A stretch of 64,000 nucleotides of DNA from Pseudomonas marginalis (lineage in GTDB: Bacteria > Pseudomonadota > Gammaproteobacteria > Pseudomonadales > Pseudomonadaceae), in NCBI RefSeq assembly GCF_024169655.1, contig NZ_JALJWV010000001.1:4818001-4882000 (forward strand), in the 5' to 3' direction. The notes under the pieces are model-generated. The model saw only the letters and a list, made by a program, of their open reading frames with translations. It made no database searches and had not been told where the DNA came from. The position numbers and the translations under genes were made by a program. The first letter of the stretch is position 1. Every line of letters begins with the position of its first letter. Shown here in pieces: positions 16,878 to 25,844 of this stretch.

Positions 16878-17759
16878 TCAGGGGCTCAATCGCACATGCC
16901 GCCCCAGTTGATCAAACAGCGTCACCACCGAGCGCAATGCCCGGCAATCGGGGCGCGTCAGCAGCCATAGCGCCGTGTCATGCCCCGCCAACGCGGGGCC
17001 CAACGGTTGCAGGCGTTCATCCAACAGAAAGTCCGGCAGCGCCGCCACGCCCAGCCCCGCCCGCACCAGTTCGGTGACCGACAACATGCTGTTGCAGCGA
17101 TAGCTGGGACGCACGCCCGGCAACTGCGCACGGCGCCAGGCGACGGTGGGGTGATCGGGCAGGAAGTCATCCGGCGCGATCCAGGCCAACTCCGCCAGCT
17201 CGCGTCCTGCGTGCTGACGCGCAAAATCTGTGCTGGCGCACACCTGATACTGCACGGTGCCGAGGCAACGCCCTACCAGATGCTCCGGTGGTGTCCGGGT
17301 CAGGCGCAGGGCGATGTCGGCATCGCGGCGGCTGAGGTTGGCGAAATCATTCGAGGTGCTCAGCTCCAGGGTCAGCGCCGGGTAATCCGGCATGAACTGC
17401 GCCAGCGCCGGCAGCAACAAGCCTTGCAGCACCGAGTCGGTGCAGGTCAGGCGCACCGTGCCGCTGATCACTTCACCGCCCTGTTCCACGCCGATGCGCG
17501 CGGCCTCCAGGGCTTGTTCGGCGCGTTCGGCCTGCTGCGCCAGGTGGCTGGCCAGGCTGGTCGGCAGGTAGCCGGCGCGGCTTTTTTCAAACAACGTCTG
17601 GCCCAGCGCAGCCTCCAGCTGCCGCACGGCGCGGAACACCGTCGACACATCCACCCGCAACAACGCCGCCGCCCGCGCCAGGCTGCCACCGCGCACCAGG
17701 GCGAGGATCAGCGACAAGTCGGGGTAATCGATCTGATAGTGCGTTACTGCATTGAACAT
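16878..17759 (-). CDS. LysR-family regulator
   Basis: A 293-residue LysR regulator: N-terminal winged HTH (LILALVRGGSLARAAALLRVDVSTVFRAVRQLEAALGQTLF) and a substrate-binding effector domain. I start it at the ATG at 17759 because the longer in-frame TTG start (17822) would place coding sequence over the promoter-like spacer repeats. It is divergent from the glutaminase-like and monooxygenase-like pair, which it probably controls. Confidence 0.85.
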   Translation of the reverse strand: MFNAVTHYQIDYPDLSLILALVRGGSLARAAALLRVDVSTVFRAVRQLEAALGQTLFEKSRAGYLPTSLASHLAQQAERAEQALEAARIGVEQGGEVISGTVRLTCTDSVLQGLLLPALAQFMPDYPALTLELSTSNDFANLSRRDADIALRLTRTPPEHLVGRCLGTVQYQVCASTDFARQHAGRELAELAWIAPDDFLPDHPTVAWRRAQLPGVRPSYRCNSMLSVTELVRAGLGVAALPDFLLDERLQPLGPALAGHDTALWLLTRPDCRALRSVVTLFDQLGRHVRLSP

Positions 17760-17763
17760 GTGG

Positions 17764-17796
17764 GTAAACGCCAATATTGATTGCGTGAACGCCAAT
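17764..17796. promoter_or_regulatory. Direct repeat in the LysR divergent spacer
   Basis: GTAAACGCCAAT (17764-17775) and GTGAACGCCAAT (17785-17796) are spaced exactly 21 bases apart, two helical turns, with CAATATTG overlapping the first. This is the likely LysR recognition and activation region. Confidence 0.6.
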
Positions 17797-17839
17797 CTAT
17801 AGTGCGCACCAGGACACGACAAGCCAGGGGAAGCCTCAA

Positions 17840-18547
17840 ATGAAAGCCAGCACGCTGCACCTCGCCCTGATCGGCGATTACAACCCCGATGTGATTGCGC
17901 ACCAAGCCATTCCCGTGGCGCTGCAACAGGCCGCCGACGCCTTGGGCCTGACGGTTCACCTTCAATGGCTGGAGACCGACACCCTCAGCGCCACCTCCGA
18001 ACTACAAGGTTTCGATGGTTTTTGGTGCGTGCCCGCCAGCCCGTACCGCGACACCGATGGCGCACTGCACGCGATCCGTTTTGCCCGCGAACAGCGGCGC
18101 CCTTTCCTCGGTACCTGCGGCGGCTTTCAACACGCGGTGCTGGAATATGCCCGCAATGTGTTGGGCTGGGCCGATGCCGAACACGGCGAGTTGGTCCCGA
18201 ATGCCCAACGTGCAGTGATCGCGCCACTGAGTTGCGCTCTGGTGGAGGCCAGCGACACCGTGCGCCTGGCCGCCTACACCCGTATCGCCGACGCCTACGG
18301 CACACTCGATATTCATGAAGGCTATCGCTGCCGCTACGGCATCAACCCCGACTTCGCCAGCGCGCTGCTGGAAGGCGCTCTGATCCCCAGCGGCCACGAC
18401 TCGGCCGGCGACCTGCGCGCCGTGGAGCTGCTGGACCATCCGTTCTTCGTCGCCACCCTGTTCCAGCCCGAACGCGCTGCGCTCCAGGGCGTCACGCCGC
18501 CGCTGGCGATTGCCCTGCTCAAGGCCTGCCAGGAGACCTCGGTATGA
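17840..18547 (+). CDS. Glutamine-amidotransferase-like protein related to the CTP synthase C-terminus
   Basis: A 235-residue stand-alone class I glutamine-amidotransferase fold. The nucleophile elbow is TCGGFQH (Cys), and a catalytic-type stretch HPFFVATLFQPE supplies His and Glu. Members are annotated as CTP synthase C-terminal-region-related; no synthase domain is attached, so its acceptor is unknown. Its stop overlaps the next start by four bases. Confidence 0.75.
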   Translation: MKASTLHLALIGDYNPDVIAHQAIPVALQQAADALGLTVHLQWLETDTLSATSELQGFDGFWCVPASPYRDTDGALHAIRFAREQRRPFLGTCGGFQHAVLEYARNVLGWADAEHGELVPNAQRAVIAPLSCALVEASDTVRLAAYTRIADAYGTLDIHEGYRCRYGINPDFASALLEGALIPSGHDSAGDLRAVELLDHPFFVATLFQPERAALQGVTPPLAIALLKACQETSV

Positions 18548-18864
18548 TTGCCCACACCCCCGCCCCGCCTTACTACGCGGTGATTTTCAGCTCACTGCGC
18601 ACCGCCGGTGACCACGGTTACGGCGAGGCGGCCACACGCATGCTGGAACTGGCGCGTGAGCAACCGGGCTTCCTCGGGGTTGAATCGGCGCGGGAGGATG
18701 GCGTGGGGATCACCGTATCGTACTGGCGCAGCGAGGCCGACATCCTCGCCTGGAAACAGCAGGCCGAGCATCGGGCGGTACGCGAGCAGGGGCGTTCCAC
18801 CTGGTACTCGGCGTTTCACACACGCGTGTGCAAGGTGGAGCGCGCCTACGCGTTCCCGCATTGA
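18544..18864 (+). CDS. Antibiotic biosynthesis monooxygenase (ABM) family protein
   Basis: A 106-residue dimeric alpha/beta-barrel type protein: YYAVIFSSLRT, MLELAREQPGFLGVESARED, VSYWRSEADILAWKQQAEH and HTRVCKVERAY are typical. Family members act as cofactor-free monooxygenases or haem-degrading enzymes, but many are untested. Translation is coupled to the upstream gene through an ATGA overlap. Confidence 0.82.
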   Translation: MIAHTPAPPYYAVIFSSLRTAGDHGYGEAATRMLELAREQPGFLGVESAREDGVGITVSYWRSEADILAWKQQAEHRAVREQGRSTWYSAFHTRVCKVERAYAFPH

Positions 18865-18922
18865 GAGGCGACCGCAAGCCCTCGCACAGGTGATCCTCAG
18901 CGACGAGACACAGGCTGTCGGG

Positions 18923-19246
18923 CTAGCTGACGAGGCTGCGCAACGCACTGATCTGCGGGATCTCCACCCGCCGCATGTACACACGCAGCGGCTCGGTGAT
19001 GTTGATGCGGTCGTCGATGTTCTGATCGAGCAGCAATTGCAGGCGCTCACGGGACAACGTCATGGCGTGCTCGGGGGCCGGTAGCCAGACAAATTCGGCA
19101 GTGGGGATGATGCCGTCATCGGCCACGTCCATGCCGAAGGAGTCTTCGCTGAAACGCACGATGTACTGGCCGGTCTTGCGGTTGAGGCCGACAAAACCAT
19201 GAAGCTGGTCGGCGGCCTGGCAGATAAGCTCGGAGGTGATGCGCAT
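18923..19246 (-). CDS. Hypothetical protein, DUF-type, 107 residues
   Basis: A small soluble acidic protein (MRITSELICQAADQLHGFVGLNR, then SEDSFGMDVADDGIIPTAEFVWLP). The ATG at 19246 has GAGG 6 bases upstream and is preferred to an in-frame GTG at 19258. I do not recognise a function. It is conserved-looking and convergent with the ABM gene. Confidence 0.65.
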   Translation of the reverse strand: MRITSELICQAADQLHGFVGLNRKTGQYIVRFSEDSFGMDVADDGIIPTAEFVWLPAPEHAMTLSRERLQLLLDQNIDDRINITEPLRVYMRRVEIPQISALRSLVS

Positions 19247-19478
19247 GGTAAACCTCACTGAAAAGTCCCACAGGGACTGGAAAGATGGTTTACACGCGTG
19301 GCGGAAAGTACTGCCCTCTTACGGGGCGGTTTGCGGCAAGAGTACTGCAAAGTCGCGCAAAAAAACCCAGAAAATTGGCGCGTGCGCACGTTAATGTCGG
19401 TTTGGTGATAGCGCCTTGCGTTATCAATTGTTAAAAAGGAGGCCTTCTCAAAGCTCTCTCCACGAAAGGACTCCGCAT

Positions 19479-20630
19479 ATGCCTGTCACGTTTACCAACG
19501 GCCCGGTGCCCGCCACTATAGGGAGCGCCTTGCTGCTCGCCCTGATGCTCGGCCTTGGCCAGGCGCAGGCTGCCGACCCGATCAGCCCGGCTGAATTGGC
19601 AACTAACGAAGGCATTCCCTACCCTGCCGTGATCGCCCACCGTGGTGCGTCCTACGACGCCCCTGAGTCCACCGCTGCCGCCTACAAGGTCGCACGCGAC
19701 CTGGGCGCCGACTACCTGGAGTTGGACCTGCAGCGCAGCAAGGACGGCGTACTGTTCGCCCTGCACGACAACAACCTGCAACGCACCACCGACGTGGCCA
19801 CCAAGTTCCCCGAGCGCAAAGACGCCCCGGCCAACGAGTTCACCTGGAAAGAACTGCAAACCCTCGACGCCGGCAGTTGGTTCAACGCCGCCTACCCGGA
19901 CCGCGCACGCCCCGGCTTCGTCGGCCTGAAGATCCTCAGCCTGGACGACATCATCAAGATCGCCGAAGGCAACCCGCAGCACAAACCGGGCTTGTACATC
20001 GAAACCAAAGAGCCCAAGCAATTCCCGGGCATCGAAGCCGACCTGAAAAACAAGCTGCTGGATAAAGGCTGGTTGAGCTCCGCCGGCTCCAAACTGGGCA
20101 AGAGCAACACCGGTGTCGGCCAGGGCAAGGGCCGCGTGGTGCTGCAAACCTTCGAAACGGCCAGCCTGAAAGAGCTGCAGAAAGAGATGCCGAACACCCC
20201 GAAGATCCTGCTACTGTGGGTAGGTGAAGGCAGCATCGAGCCGAAATCCAAGCAAACCTTCGCCGAATCCGGCGAACCGACCAAGGCGGCTTACTACGCC
20301 AAGCAAGAACCGAAAGACGCCGCCGAGTTCGAAAAATGGCTCGACGAAGCCAAGAGCCTCGGCGCCATCGGCACCGGCCCGTCGGCGGAGCTGACCGCCC
20401 ACGGCGACCAGAGCTACGCCGACCTGGTGAAGCCTGAAATGAACACGCTGACCCACGACAAGGGCCTGCTGGTGCACGTCTACACCGTGGATGAACCCGT
20501 GGACTTCGAGAAAGTGATGAAAAACGGCGTCGACGGCATCTTCACCAACCGCGCCGCCGAACTGCTGAAGTTCTACAAGCGCTGGCCGTCGTCCAGCGTG
20601 CAGGATTTGCTGAACGACCATAAGTACTGA
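19479..20630 (+). CDS. glpQ: Periplasmic glycerophosphodiester phosphodiesterase
   Basis: A 383-residue exported enzyme that splits glycerophosphodiesters to glycerol-3-phosphate and an alcohol. A signal peptide ending GQAQAADPISPAE is followed by the GDPD domain: AHRGASYDAPESTAAAY, LELDLQRSKDGVLFALHD with active-site His and Glu, and TVDEPVDFEKVMKNGVDGIFTN near the end. AGGA sits before the ATG at 19479; the upstream in-frame start at 19416 would disrupt the signal peptide. Confidence 0.92.
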   Translation: MPVTFTNGPVPATIGSALLLALMLGLGQAQAADPISPAELATNEGIPYPAVIAHRGASYDAPESTAAAYKVARDLGADYLELDLQRSKDGVLFALHDNNLQRTTDVATKFPERKDAPANEFTWKELQTLDAGSWFNAAYPDRARPGFVGLKILSLDDIIKIAEGNPQHKPGLYIETKEPKQFPGIEADLKNKLLDKGWLSSAGSKLGKSNTGVGQGKGRVVLQTFETASLKELQKEMPNTPKILLLWVGEGSIEPKSKQTFAESGEPTKAAYYAKQEPKDAAEFEKWLDEAKSLGAIGTGPSAELTAHGDQSYADLVKPEMNTLTHDKGLLVHVYTVDEPVDFEKVMKNGVDGIFTNRAAELLKFYKRWPSSSVQDLLNDHKY

Positions 20631-20645
20631 ATAAGTCAGTGTGCC

Positions 20646-20662
20646 ATTAAGGATGAATTAAG
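20646..20662 (+). promoter_or_regulatory. Direct repeat ATTAAG-N5-ATTAAG upstream of the PepSY gene
   Basis: Two identical ATTAAG hexamers separated by GATGA, 56 bases before the PepSY ATG. The spacing and sequence resemble PmrA/QseB-type OmpR-family boxes, which often control PepSY genes. No such regulator lies in the window. Confidence 0.5.
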
Positions 20663-20717
20663 TTGCGCTGGTTAATCTGGCGCCACTTAAACAGCTCACC
20701 AAAAAAGGATACACACC

Positions 20718-21026
20718 ATGAAAACCTTGACCGCTCTGTTCGCAGCGACTGCCCTGACCCTGACCGCCGGCCTGGCCCAGGCCGATGTCCGCCCGGATCA
20801 AATCGAAGGTCTGCTCAAATCCGGTGCCGTAATGCCTTTCGAGAAACTCAACGCCGCCGCCGTGGCCAAACATGCAGGCGCCAAGATTACCGACACCGAG
20901 CTGGACCACAACAACAGCGGCGTGCTGGTCTACGAAGTTGAACTGACCGACACCGCCGGCAAGCGCTTTGAAGTGAAACTCGACGCCAAGACCGGCACCG
21001 TACTGGAAGACAAGCAAGACACCTGA
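20718..21026 (+). CDS. PepSY-domain periplasmic protein
   Basis: A 102-residue exported protein: signal peptide MKTLTALFAATALTLTAGLAQA, then a single PepSY domain (AAVAKHAGAKITDTELDHNNSGVLVYEVELTDTAGKRFEVKLDAKTG, about residues 45-95). Single PepSY proteins are thought to bind or inhibit envelope proteases and are often induced by envelope-sensing two-component systems. Followed by a strong terminator. Confidence 0.85.
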   Translation: MKTLTALFAATALTLTAGLAQADVRPDQIEGLLKSGAVMPFEKLNAAAVAKHAGAKITDTELDHNNSGVLVYEVELTDTAGKRFEVKLDAKTGTVLEDKQDT

Positions 21027-21040
21027 GTAAAAACCTAAAA

Positions 21041-21071
21041 AACGCGCCACCTTCGGGTGGCGCGTTTTTTT
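21041..21071. terminator. Bidirectional intrinsic terminator
   Basis: AACGCGCCACC / GGTGGCGCGTT stem with a TTCG tetraloop, flanked by an A-run and a T-run, between the PepSY gene and the convergent MCP gene. It can serve both. Confidence 0.93.
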
Positions 21072-21083
21072 ATGGCCGCCTGA

Positions 21084-22712
21084 TCAAGCGCCCAGTCGCG
21101 CCGTCACCTCGTTCAACTCGCCGGACAAACCACGCAGATTCTGGCTCGCCGCTTCGGTGCGCTTCACGTTGTCGAGGTTGGCGGTGGCCACGGTGGTGAT
21201 CTGGGTGATATTGCGCGAAATATCCTCGGCCACCGACGTCTGCTCCTCGGCCGCCGTGGCGATCTGGCGGTTCATGTCGCGAATCGCTTCAATAGCCTGG
21301 GTGATGTGAGCGAGCATCGCGCCGGCCTGGGTGACTTTTTCCACGCTGTCATCGCTGCACGACTGGCCCGTGACAATCGCCTCGGCCGCATCGACCGCGC
21401 CGGTTTGCACGGCCTGGATAATCTGGTTGATCTCGATGATCGACGCCGCCGTGCGTTGCGCCAGGCTGCGCACTTCATCGGCCACCACCGCGAACCCACG
21501 CCCCGCCTCGCCTGCCCGTGCCGCCTCGATCGCGGCGTTGAGCGCCAGCAGGTTGGTCTGCTCGGCGATCCCGCGAATCACTTCCAGCACTTTACCGATG
21601 CGCACACTGTCGGTTTCCAGACGGCGGATGATGGTGCCGGTGTTGAGGATCTCAGTGCGCATCTGGCCGATGGTGGCGATAGTGACTTTCATCACTTCGC
21701 CGCCCTCGCGGGCCGAGTGGTCCGCATCATCGGCCGCACGTGAGGCACTGGCGGCGTGACGCGCCACTTCCTGGGCGGTGGCCGACATTTCGGTCATGGC
21801 CGTGGCCACCTGGTCGGTGCGGCTGAATTGATCATGGGTACCGGTCGCCATCTGCCCGGCGATCGAATTCAACTCACTGCTGGCGCCGACCAAGTCAGTA
21901 GCACTGCGCTGCAGGCGGCTGAAGGTTTCGGCCAAAAAGTCGCGCAAGGTGTTCGCCGCCTCCGCTAACTGCCCCAGTTCGTCCTGGCGACGACTGGCGA
22001 CACGCTCGGCAAAACGACCGTGGCTCAGTTGGCTCACATAGCCGATCAAACCTCGGATCGGCAAGATCAGGTTGCGGTTGATCAACCACAGGCTGAACAA
22101 GCCAATCAACACGCCGGACAGCAACATAATCGTCAGGCCCACCATCACCGTGCGCTCGACATGGGCGCTGATGGTCTGGGATTGTTGGGTGCTTTGGGCG
22201 CGCAAGTCGCTGACCAGGGCGCTCATCTGTTCACTGGCGGCGCGGTCCACGCCCTTGACCGCGGTGTCGCCGACGCTCGGGTCAGCGCCGGCGGCCACGT
22301 AGGCATCGCGACCCTTCTGGTAGGAAACGCCAAGCTGCTGGTGTTCTTGACGCAGGTTCTGGATCCGCTGGTTCAGCGCCGGGTCACCGGCAGTCTGGGT
22401 GACCAACCGCGCGAGAATGCCTTGTACATCGCGTTGCCGGTCCTGGAACTGGCCCCAGTATTTCTCCAGGTCCTGAGGCTGTTTGCCGCGTAACAGCACG
22501 TTTTTCCACTCCTGCACCTGCACCTTGAATTGCAGGTTGGCCTCATCGATCAACTGTGAAGTGAGCAACGGCCCTTCGAGCAAACTGCGGTAACTCTGCA
22601 CCCCGTTGGAGAGGAAGTTGAAACAGGCCAGGGCGATCAATAACATCGCCAGCAGGCTGCCACCGAGTAGCGACAAAATCTGTGCCCGCAGGGATGTTCG
22701 CAAAAAAGTCAT
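21084..22712 (-). CDS. Methyl-accepting chemotaxis protein
   Basis: A 542-residue transmembrane chemoreceptor. One helix spans about 10-30 and a second about 190-212, enclosing a periplasmic helical-bundle sensor of about 160 residues. A HAMP domain (NLILPIRGLIGYVSQLSHGRF) and the signalling domain follow, with the conserved hairpin tip IAEQTNLLALNAAIEAARAGEAGRGFAVVADEVRSLA. No CheR-tethering pentapeptide is seen at the C-terminus. The ligand is unknown. Confidence 0.93.
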   Translation of the reverse strand: MTFLRTSLRAQILSLLGGSLLAMLLIALACFNFLSNGVQSYRSLLEGPLLTSQLIDEANLQFKVQVQEWKNVLLRGKQPQDLEKYWGQFQDRQRDVQGILARLVTQTAGDPALNQRIQNLRQEHQQLGVSYQKGRDAYVAAGADPSVGDTAVKGVDRAASEQMSALVSDLRAQSTQQSQTISAHVERTVMVGLTIMLLSGVLIGLFSLWLINRNLILPIRGLIGYVSQLSHGRFAERVASRRQDELGQLAEAANTLRDFLAETFSRLQRSATDLVGASSELNSIAGQMATGTHDQFSRTDQVATAMTEMSATAQEVARHAASASRAADDADHSAREGGEVMKVTIATIGQMRTEILNTGTIIRRLETDSVRIGKVLEVIRGIAEQTNLLALNAAIEAARAGEAGRGFAVVADEVRSLAQRTAASIIEINQIIQAVQTGAVDAAEAIVTGQSCSDDSVEKVTQAGAMLAHITQAIEAIRDMNRQIATAAEEQTSVAEDISRNITQITTVATANLDNVKRTEAASQNLRGLSGELNEVTARLGA

Positions 22713-22971
22713 CGGAAAAAGCCTCGAAACAAGGAAAAATGCAAATACGTCATGACTTCCCTGTCATCAAAGGCGCCGCCATCCGCAGCGGTTCTTGTGC
22801 TCTGAATCGGCCGTTCTAGACGCTTCTTGAGCCCACTTCGACAAGCGGTCAATAAAGTGTCACCAAAGCGAAACAAGTCGAAAACCGTCACAAAACTGTC
22901 AAACTTCCTTGCAATGATTCGCCCACGCGAACCTGTGAAACGTCCTACAGGTCCTTTCTCTGTGAGACGCC

Positions 22972-23994
22972 ATGAACCACAGCATCGACCACAGCCACCA
23001 GGATTCCGATCTGTTTGGCTTGCTTTACGGTTTCCGTTTTCGCCCTGGTGAGAAAGGTGAGCAAATTGACTCAGCCACCGCCCTCCAGGCCTTGCAGCAA
23101 CCGCAAGACCCGGAAGAGTTTCTATGGCTGCACCTGAACCTGGCCCACGCCGGATGCGAGCGCTGGATGCAGGCGCACCTGGCCTTGCCTGAAGAGTTTT
23201 TCGAAGCCCTGCATGAGGGCTCGCGCTCCACCCGTATCGAACACGTCGACTCGGCCTTGCTGGCGGTGGTCAACGACGTGGTGTTCAACTTCAGCAGCAT
23301 GGTCTCGTCGGATATTTCCACGTTGTGGGTCTGCGCCCGCAGTCGCTTGCTGATCAGCGCGCGCCTGCAACCGCTGCACTCGGTGGATAAGTTGCGCTCA
23401 TCGGTAAAAGCCGGTGAACGCTTTCGCTCGCCGCTGGAGTTGCTGGTGCACCTGCTGCGCGACCAGGGCGAGGTGCTGACGCAGATCGTGCGCAAGACCA
23501 GCATCAGCGTCGACCATATCGAAGATCAATTACTCTCCTCGCGCTTGTCCACCAACCGCGCCGAGCTGGGCGCCATGCGCCGGGTGCTGGTGCGCCTGCA
23601 ACGCCTGCTGGCGCTGGAGCCGGGCTCGCTGCTGCGCCTGCTCAACCGCCCGCCGCAGTGGTTGCAAAAGGAAGACGTCAAGGAATTGCGCAAATCCACC
23701 GAGGAATTTGCACTGATCATCAACGACCTGACGGCCCTGGGCGAACGCATCAAGTTGTTGCAAGAAGAAATCGCCGCCAACCTCAACGAACAAAGCAACC
23801 GCACACTGTTTACGCTGACGGTGGTGACGGTGCTGGCATTGCCGATCAATATCATCGCCGGTTTTTTCGGCATGAACGTGGGCGGGGTGCCGCTTTCCCA
23901 AGATCCGGAAGGCTTCTGGATTCTGGTGGCGCTGGTCGCGACCTTCACCTTGATTGCCGGGCGCTGGGCCTTCAGAAAGCGCACAGACTACTGA
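22972..23994 (+). CDS. CorA/ZntB-family divalent cation transporter
   Basis: A 340-residue CorA-superfamily protein. The long cytoplasmic N-terminal part is followed by two C-terminal helices with the signature GMN in AGFFGMNVGG. The extra-helical loop is followed by QDPEGFWILVALVATF, the ZntB-like arrangement. It likely moves Zn or another divalent cation across the inner membrane. It is divergent from the MCP gene. Confidence 0.85.
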   Translation: MNHSIDHSHQDSDLFGLLYGFRFRPGEKGEQIDSATALQALQQPQDPEEFLWLHLNLAHAGCERWMQAHLALPEEFFEALHEGSRSTRIEHVDSALLAVVNDVVFNFSSMVSSDISTLWVCARSRLLISARLQPLHSVDKLRSSVKAGERFRSPLELLVHLLRDQGEVLTQIVRKTSISVDHIEDQLLSSRLSTNRAELGAMRRVLVRLQRLLALEPGSLLRLLNRPPQWLQKEDVKELRKSTEEFALIINDLTALGERIKLLQEEIAANLNEQSNRTLFTLTVVTVLALPINIIAGFFGMNVGGVPLSQDPEGFWILVALVATFTLIAGRWAFRKRTDY

Positions 23995-24015
23995 AGCTGA
24001 AATGCGCTGAACACC

Positions 24016-24042
24016 TGTGTGCGAGCTTGCTCGCCCGCACAT
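24016..24042. repeat. Single REP-like palindrome
   Basis: TGTGTGCGAGCTTGCTCGCC-type imperfect palindrome just after the CorA gene. It resembles a second sequence class of Pseudomonas REP, built on GCGAGCTTGCTCGC rather than the GGGGGCTTGCCCCC class seen elsewhere. Confidence 0.6.
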
Positions 24043-24165
24043 TGACGTGTGGTGTTTATCGACCAGCGGCCAATCCAATCAGCTAAACACTGACCTATCG
24101 CAGCATCTCCGTCACATTCTGCAATGATCATGGGCGACATCCTCCCCGATACTGGATGCTGCGGC

Positions 24166-25782
24166 ATGGCCACCCCTTCCCTGACTGCTTCAACGCATAC
24201 GTCATCCGTTGATACCCAACCCAGGCTGGACAAAAAACCCGGACTGGTAACGGTGATCATCTTCTTCGCCGTGCTCGCCATGGGCCTGTTGTTCACCGCC
24301 TACAGCCTGATGCATGACATGCGCGAATTGGGCACGGTGGTCACCACCTGGACGCCGTTCCTGCTGCTGGGCGTGGCACTGCTGATTGCCCTGGGTTTCG
24401 AATTCGTCAACGGCTTCCACGACACTGCCAACGCCGTGGCGACGGTGATCTACACCAACTCGCTGCCGCCGCAATTCGCGGTGCTGTGGTCGGGTTTTTT
24501 CAACTTCCTCGGGGTACTGCTCTCCAGCGGCGCAGTGGCGTTCGGCATCATTGCCCTGCTGCCGGTCGAGCTGATTTTGCAGGTGGGTTCCTCGGCCGGT
24601 TTCGCGATGATCTTCGCCCTGCTGATCGCGGCGATCCTGTGGAACCTCGGCACCTGGTGGCTCGGCCTGCCGGCCTCGTCCTCCCACACCCTGATCGGTT
24701 CGATCATCGGCGTCGGCGTGGCCAATGCCCTGATGCACGGGCGTGATGGCACCAGCGGCGTGGACTGGAGCCAGGCGATCAAGATCGGTTATGCCCTGCT
24801 GCTCTCGCCGCTGATCGGCTTCGCGTTTGCCGCGTTGCTGGTGCTGGCCTTGCGCGCGTTCGTGAAAAACCGCGCGCTGTACAAGGCGCCGAAAGGCGAC
24901 ACCCCGCCGCCGTGGTGGATTCGCGGCATGCTGATCGTCACCTGCACCGGCGTGTCGTTCGCCCACGGCTCCAACGACGGGCAAAAAGGTATGGGCCTGA
25001 TCATGCTGATCCTGGTCGGCACCCTGCCAATGGCGTATGCGCTGAACCGCGCCATGCCCGCCGAACAATCGCTGCAGTTTGCCGCGGTGGCCGAAGTGAC
25101 CCAGGTCGCACTGATGAAAAGCGCGCCGCAAGCGCTGCCGGGCGACCCGCGCCCCACCCTCTCGACCTACGTGCGCACCAAGGACGCCACGCCCGAGTTG
25201 ATCCCGGCCCTCGCCGCCCTCGCCGGCCAGATCGGTGACGAAGTCAAAGGCTATGGTTCTTTGGCCAAAGTCCCCGCCGAGGCCGTCCGCAACGTGCGTA
25301 ACGACATGTACCTGACCAGCGAAACCATCCGCTTGATGGACAAGGCCAAGGTCGGCAATTTCGACGCCGACACCCAAGGCAAGCTGCAATTGTTCAAGCA
25401 GCAGATCGACAACTCCACGCGTTTTATTCCGCTGTGGGTGAAGATCGCCGTGGCCATCGCACTGGGGCTCGGGACCATGGTCGGCTGGAAGCGCATCGTG
25501 GTGACCGTGGGCGAGAAGATCGGCAAGACACACCTGACGTATGCCCAAGGCGCCTCGGCCGAGACGGTGGCGATGCTGACCATTGGCGCTGCGGATATGT
25601 TCGGCTTGCCGGTGTCGACCACCCATGTGTTGTCGTCCGGCGTGGCGGGGACCATGGTGGCGAACGGTGCGGGTTTGCAGATGAAGACTATCCGCAATTT
25701 GCTGATGGCCTGGGTGTTGACGTTGCCGGCGGCGATTCTGCTGTCGGGTAGCCTGTACTGGCTGTTCACCCAGATCTTCTGA
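24166..25782 (+). CDS. Low-affinity inorganic phosphate transporter (PiT family)
   Basis: A 538-residue membrane protein with the two PiT signature repeats, GFEFVNGFHDTANAVATVIYTN and SFAHGSNDGQKGMGLIMLILVG, on multiple transmembrane helices, and a large cytoplasmic loop around residues 290-420. It imports metal-phosphate in symport with protons. The start is uncertain: ATG at 24166 gives the usual N-terminus MATPSLTAS, while in-frame ATGs at 24124 and 24130 are possible but have no Shine-Dalgarno. Confidence 0.9.
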   Translation: MATPSLTASTHTSSVDTQPRLDKKPGLVTVIIFFAVLAMGLLFTAYSLMHDMRELGTVVTTWTPFLLLGVALLIALGFEFVNGFHDTANAVATVIYTNSLPPQFAVLWSGFFNFLGVLLSSGAVAFGIIALLPVELILQVGSSAGFAMIFALLIAAILWNLGTWWLGLPASSSHTLIGSIIGVGVANALMHGRDGTSGVDWSQAIKIGYALLLSPLIGFAFAALLVLALRAFVKNRALYKAPKGDTPPPWWIRGMLIVTCTGVSFAHGSNDGQKGMGLIMLILVGTLPMAYALNRAMPAEQSLQFAAVAEVTQVALMKSAPQALPGDPRPTLSTYVRTKDATPELIPALAALAGQIGDEVKGYGSLAKVPAEAVRNVRNDMYLTSETIRLMDKAKVGNFDADTQGKLQLFKQQIDNSTRFIPLWVKIAVAIALGLGTMVGWKRIVVTVGEKIGKTHLTYAQGASAETVAMLTIGAADMFGLPVSTTHVLSSGVAGTMVANGAGLQMKTIRNLLMAWVLTLPAAILLSGSLYWLFTQIF

Positions 25783-25796
25783 CACGCCACAGAATC

Positions 25797-25830
25797 AAAT
25801 GTGGGAGGGAGCTTGCCCCCTCCCACATTT
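25797..25830. repeat. REP singlet
   Basis: Palindromic AAATGTGGGAGGGAGCTTGC followed by its inverse, between the convergent phosphate permease and pxpC genes. One arm has an A in place of G relative to the other copies in this window. Could also act as a terminator hairpin. Confidence 0.85.
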
Positions 25831-25844
25831 TGTTTGGTGGTGTT

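Noticed and set aside
17760..17822. TTG-initiated 21-residue extension of the LysR gene
   Set aside because: It would cover the direct repeats and promoter region between divergent genes; the ATG at 17759 gives the normal LysR N-terminus.
24202..25785. 527-codon open frame on the minus strand
   Set aside because: It is antisense to the phosphate permease gene, rich in Gln, His, Arg and Gly, and matches no family. It is a frame left open by high-GC codon use.
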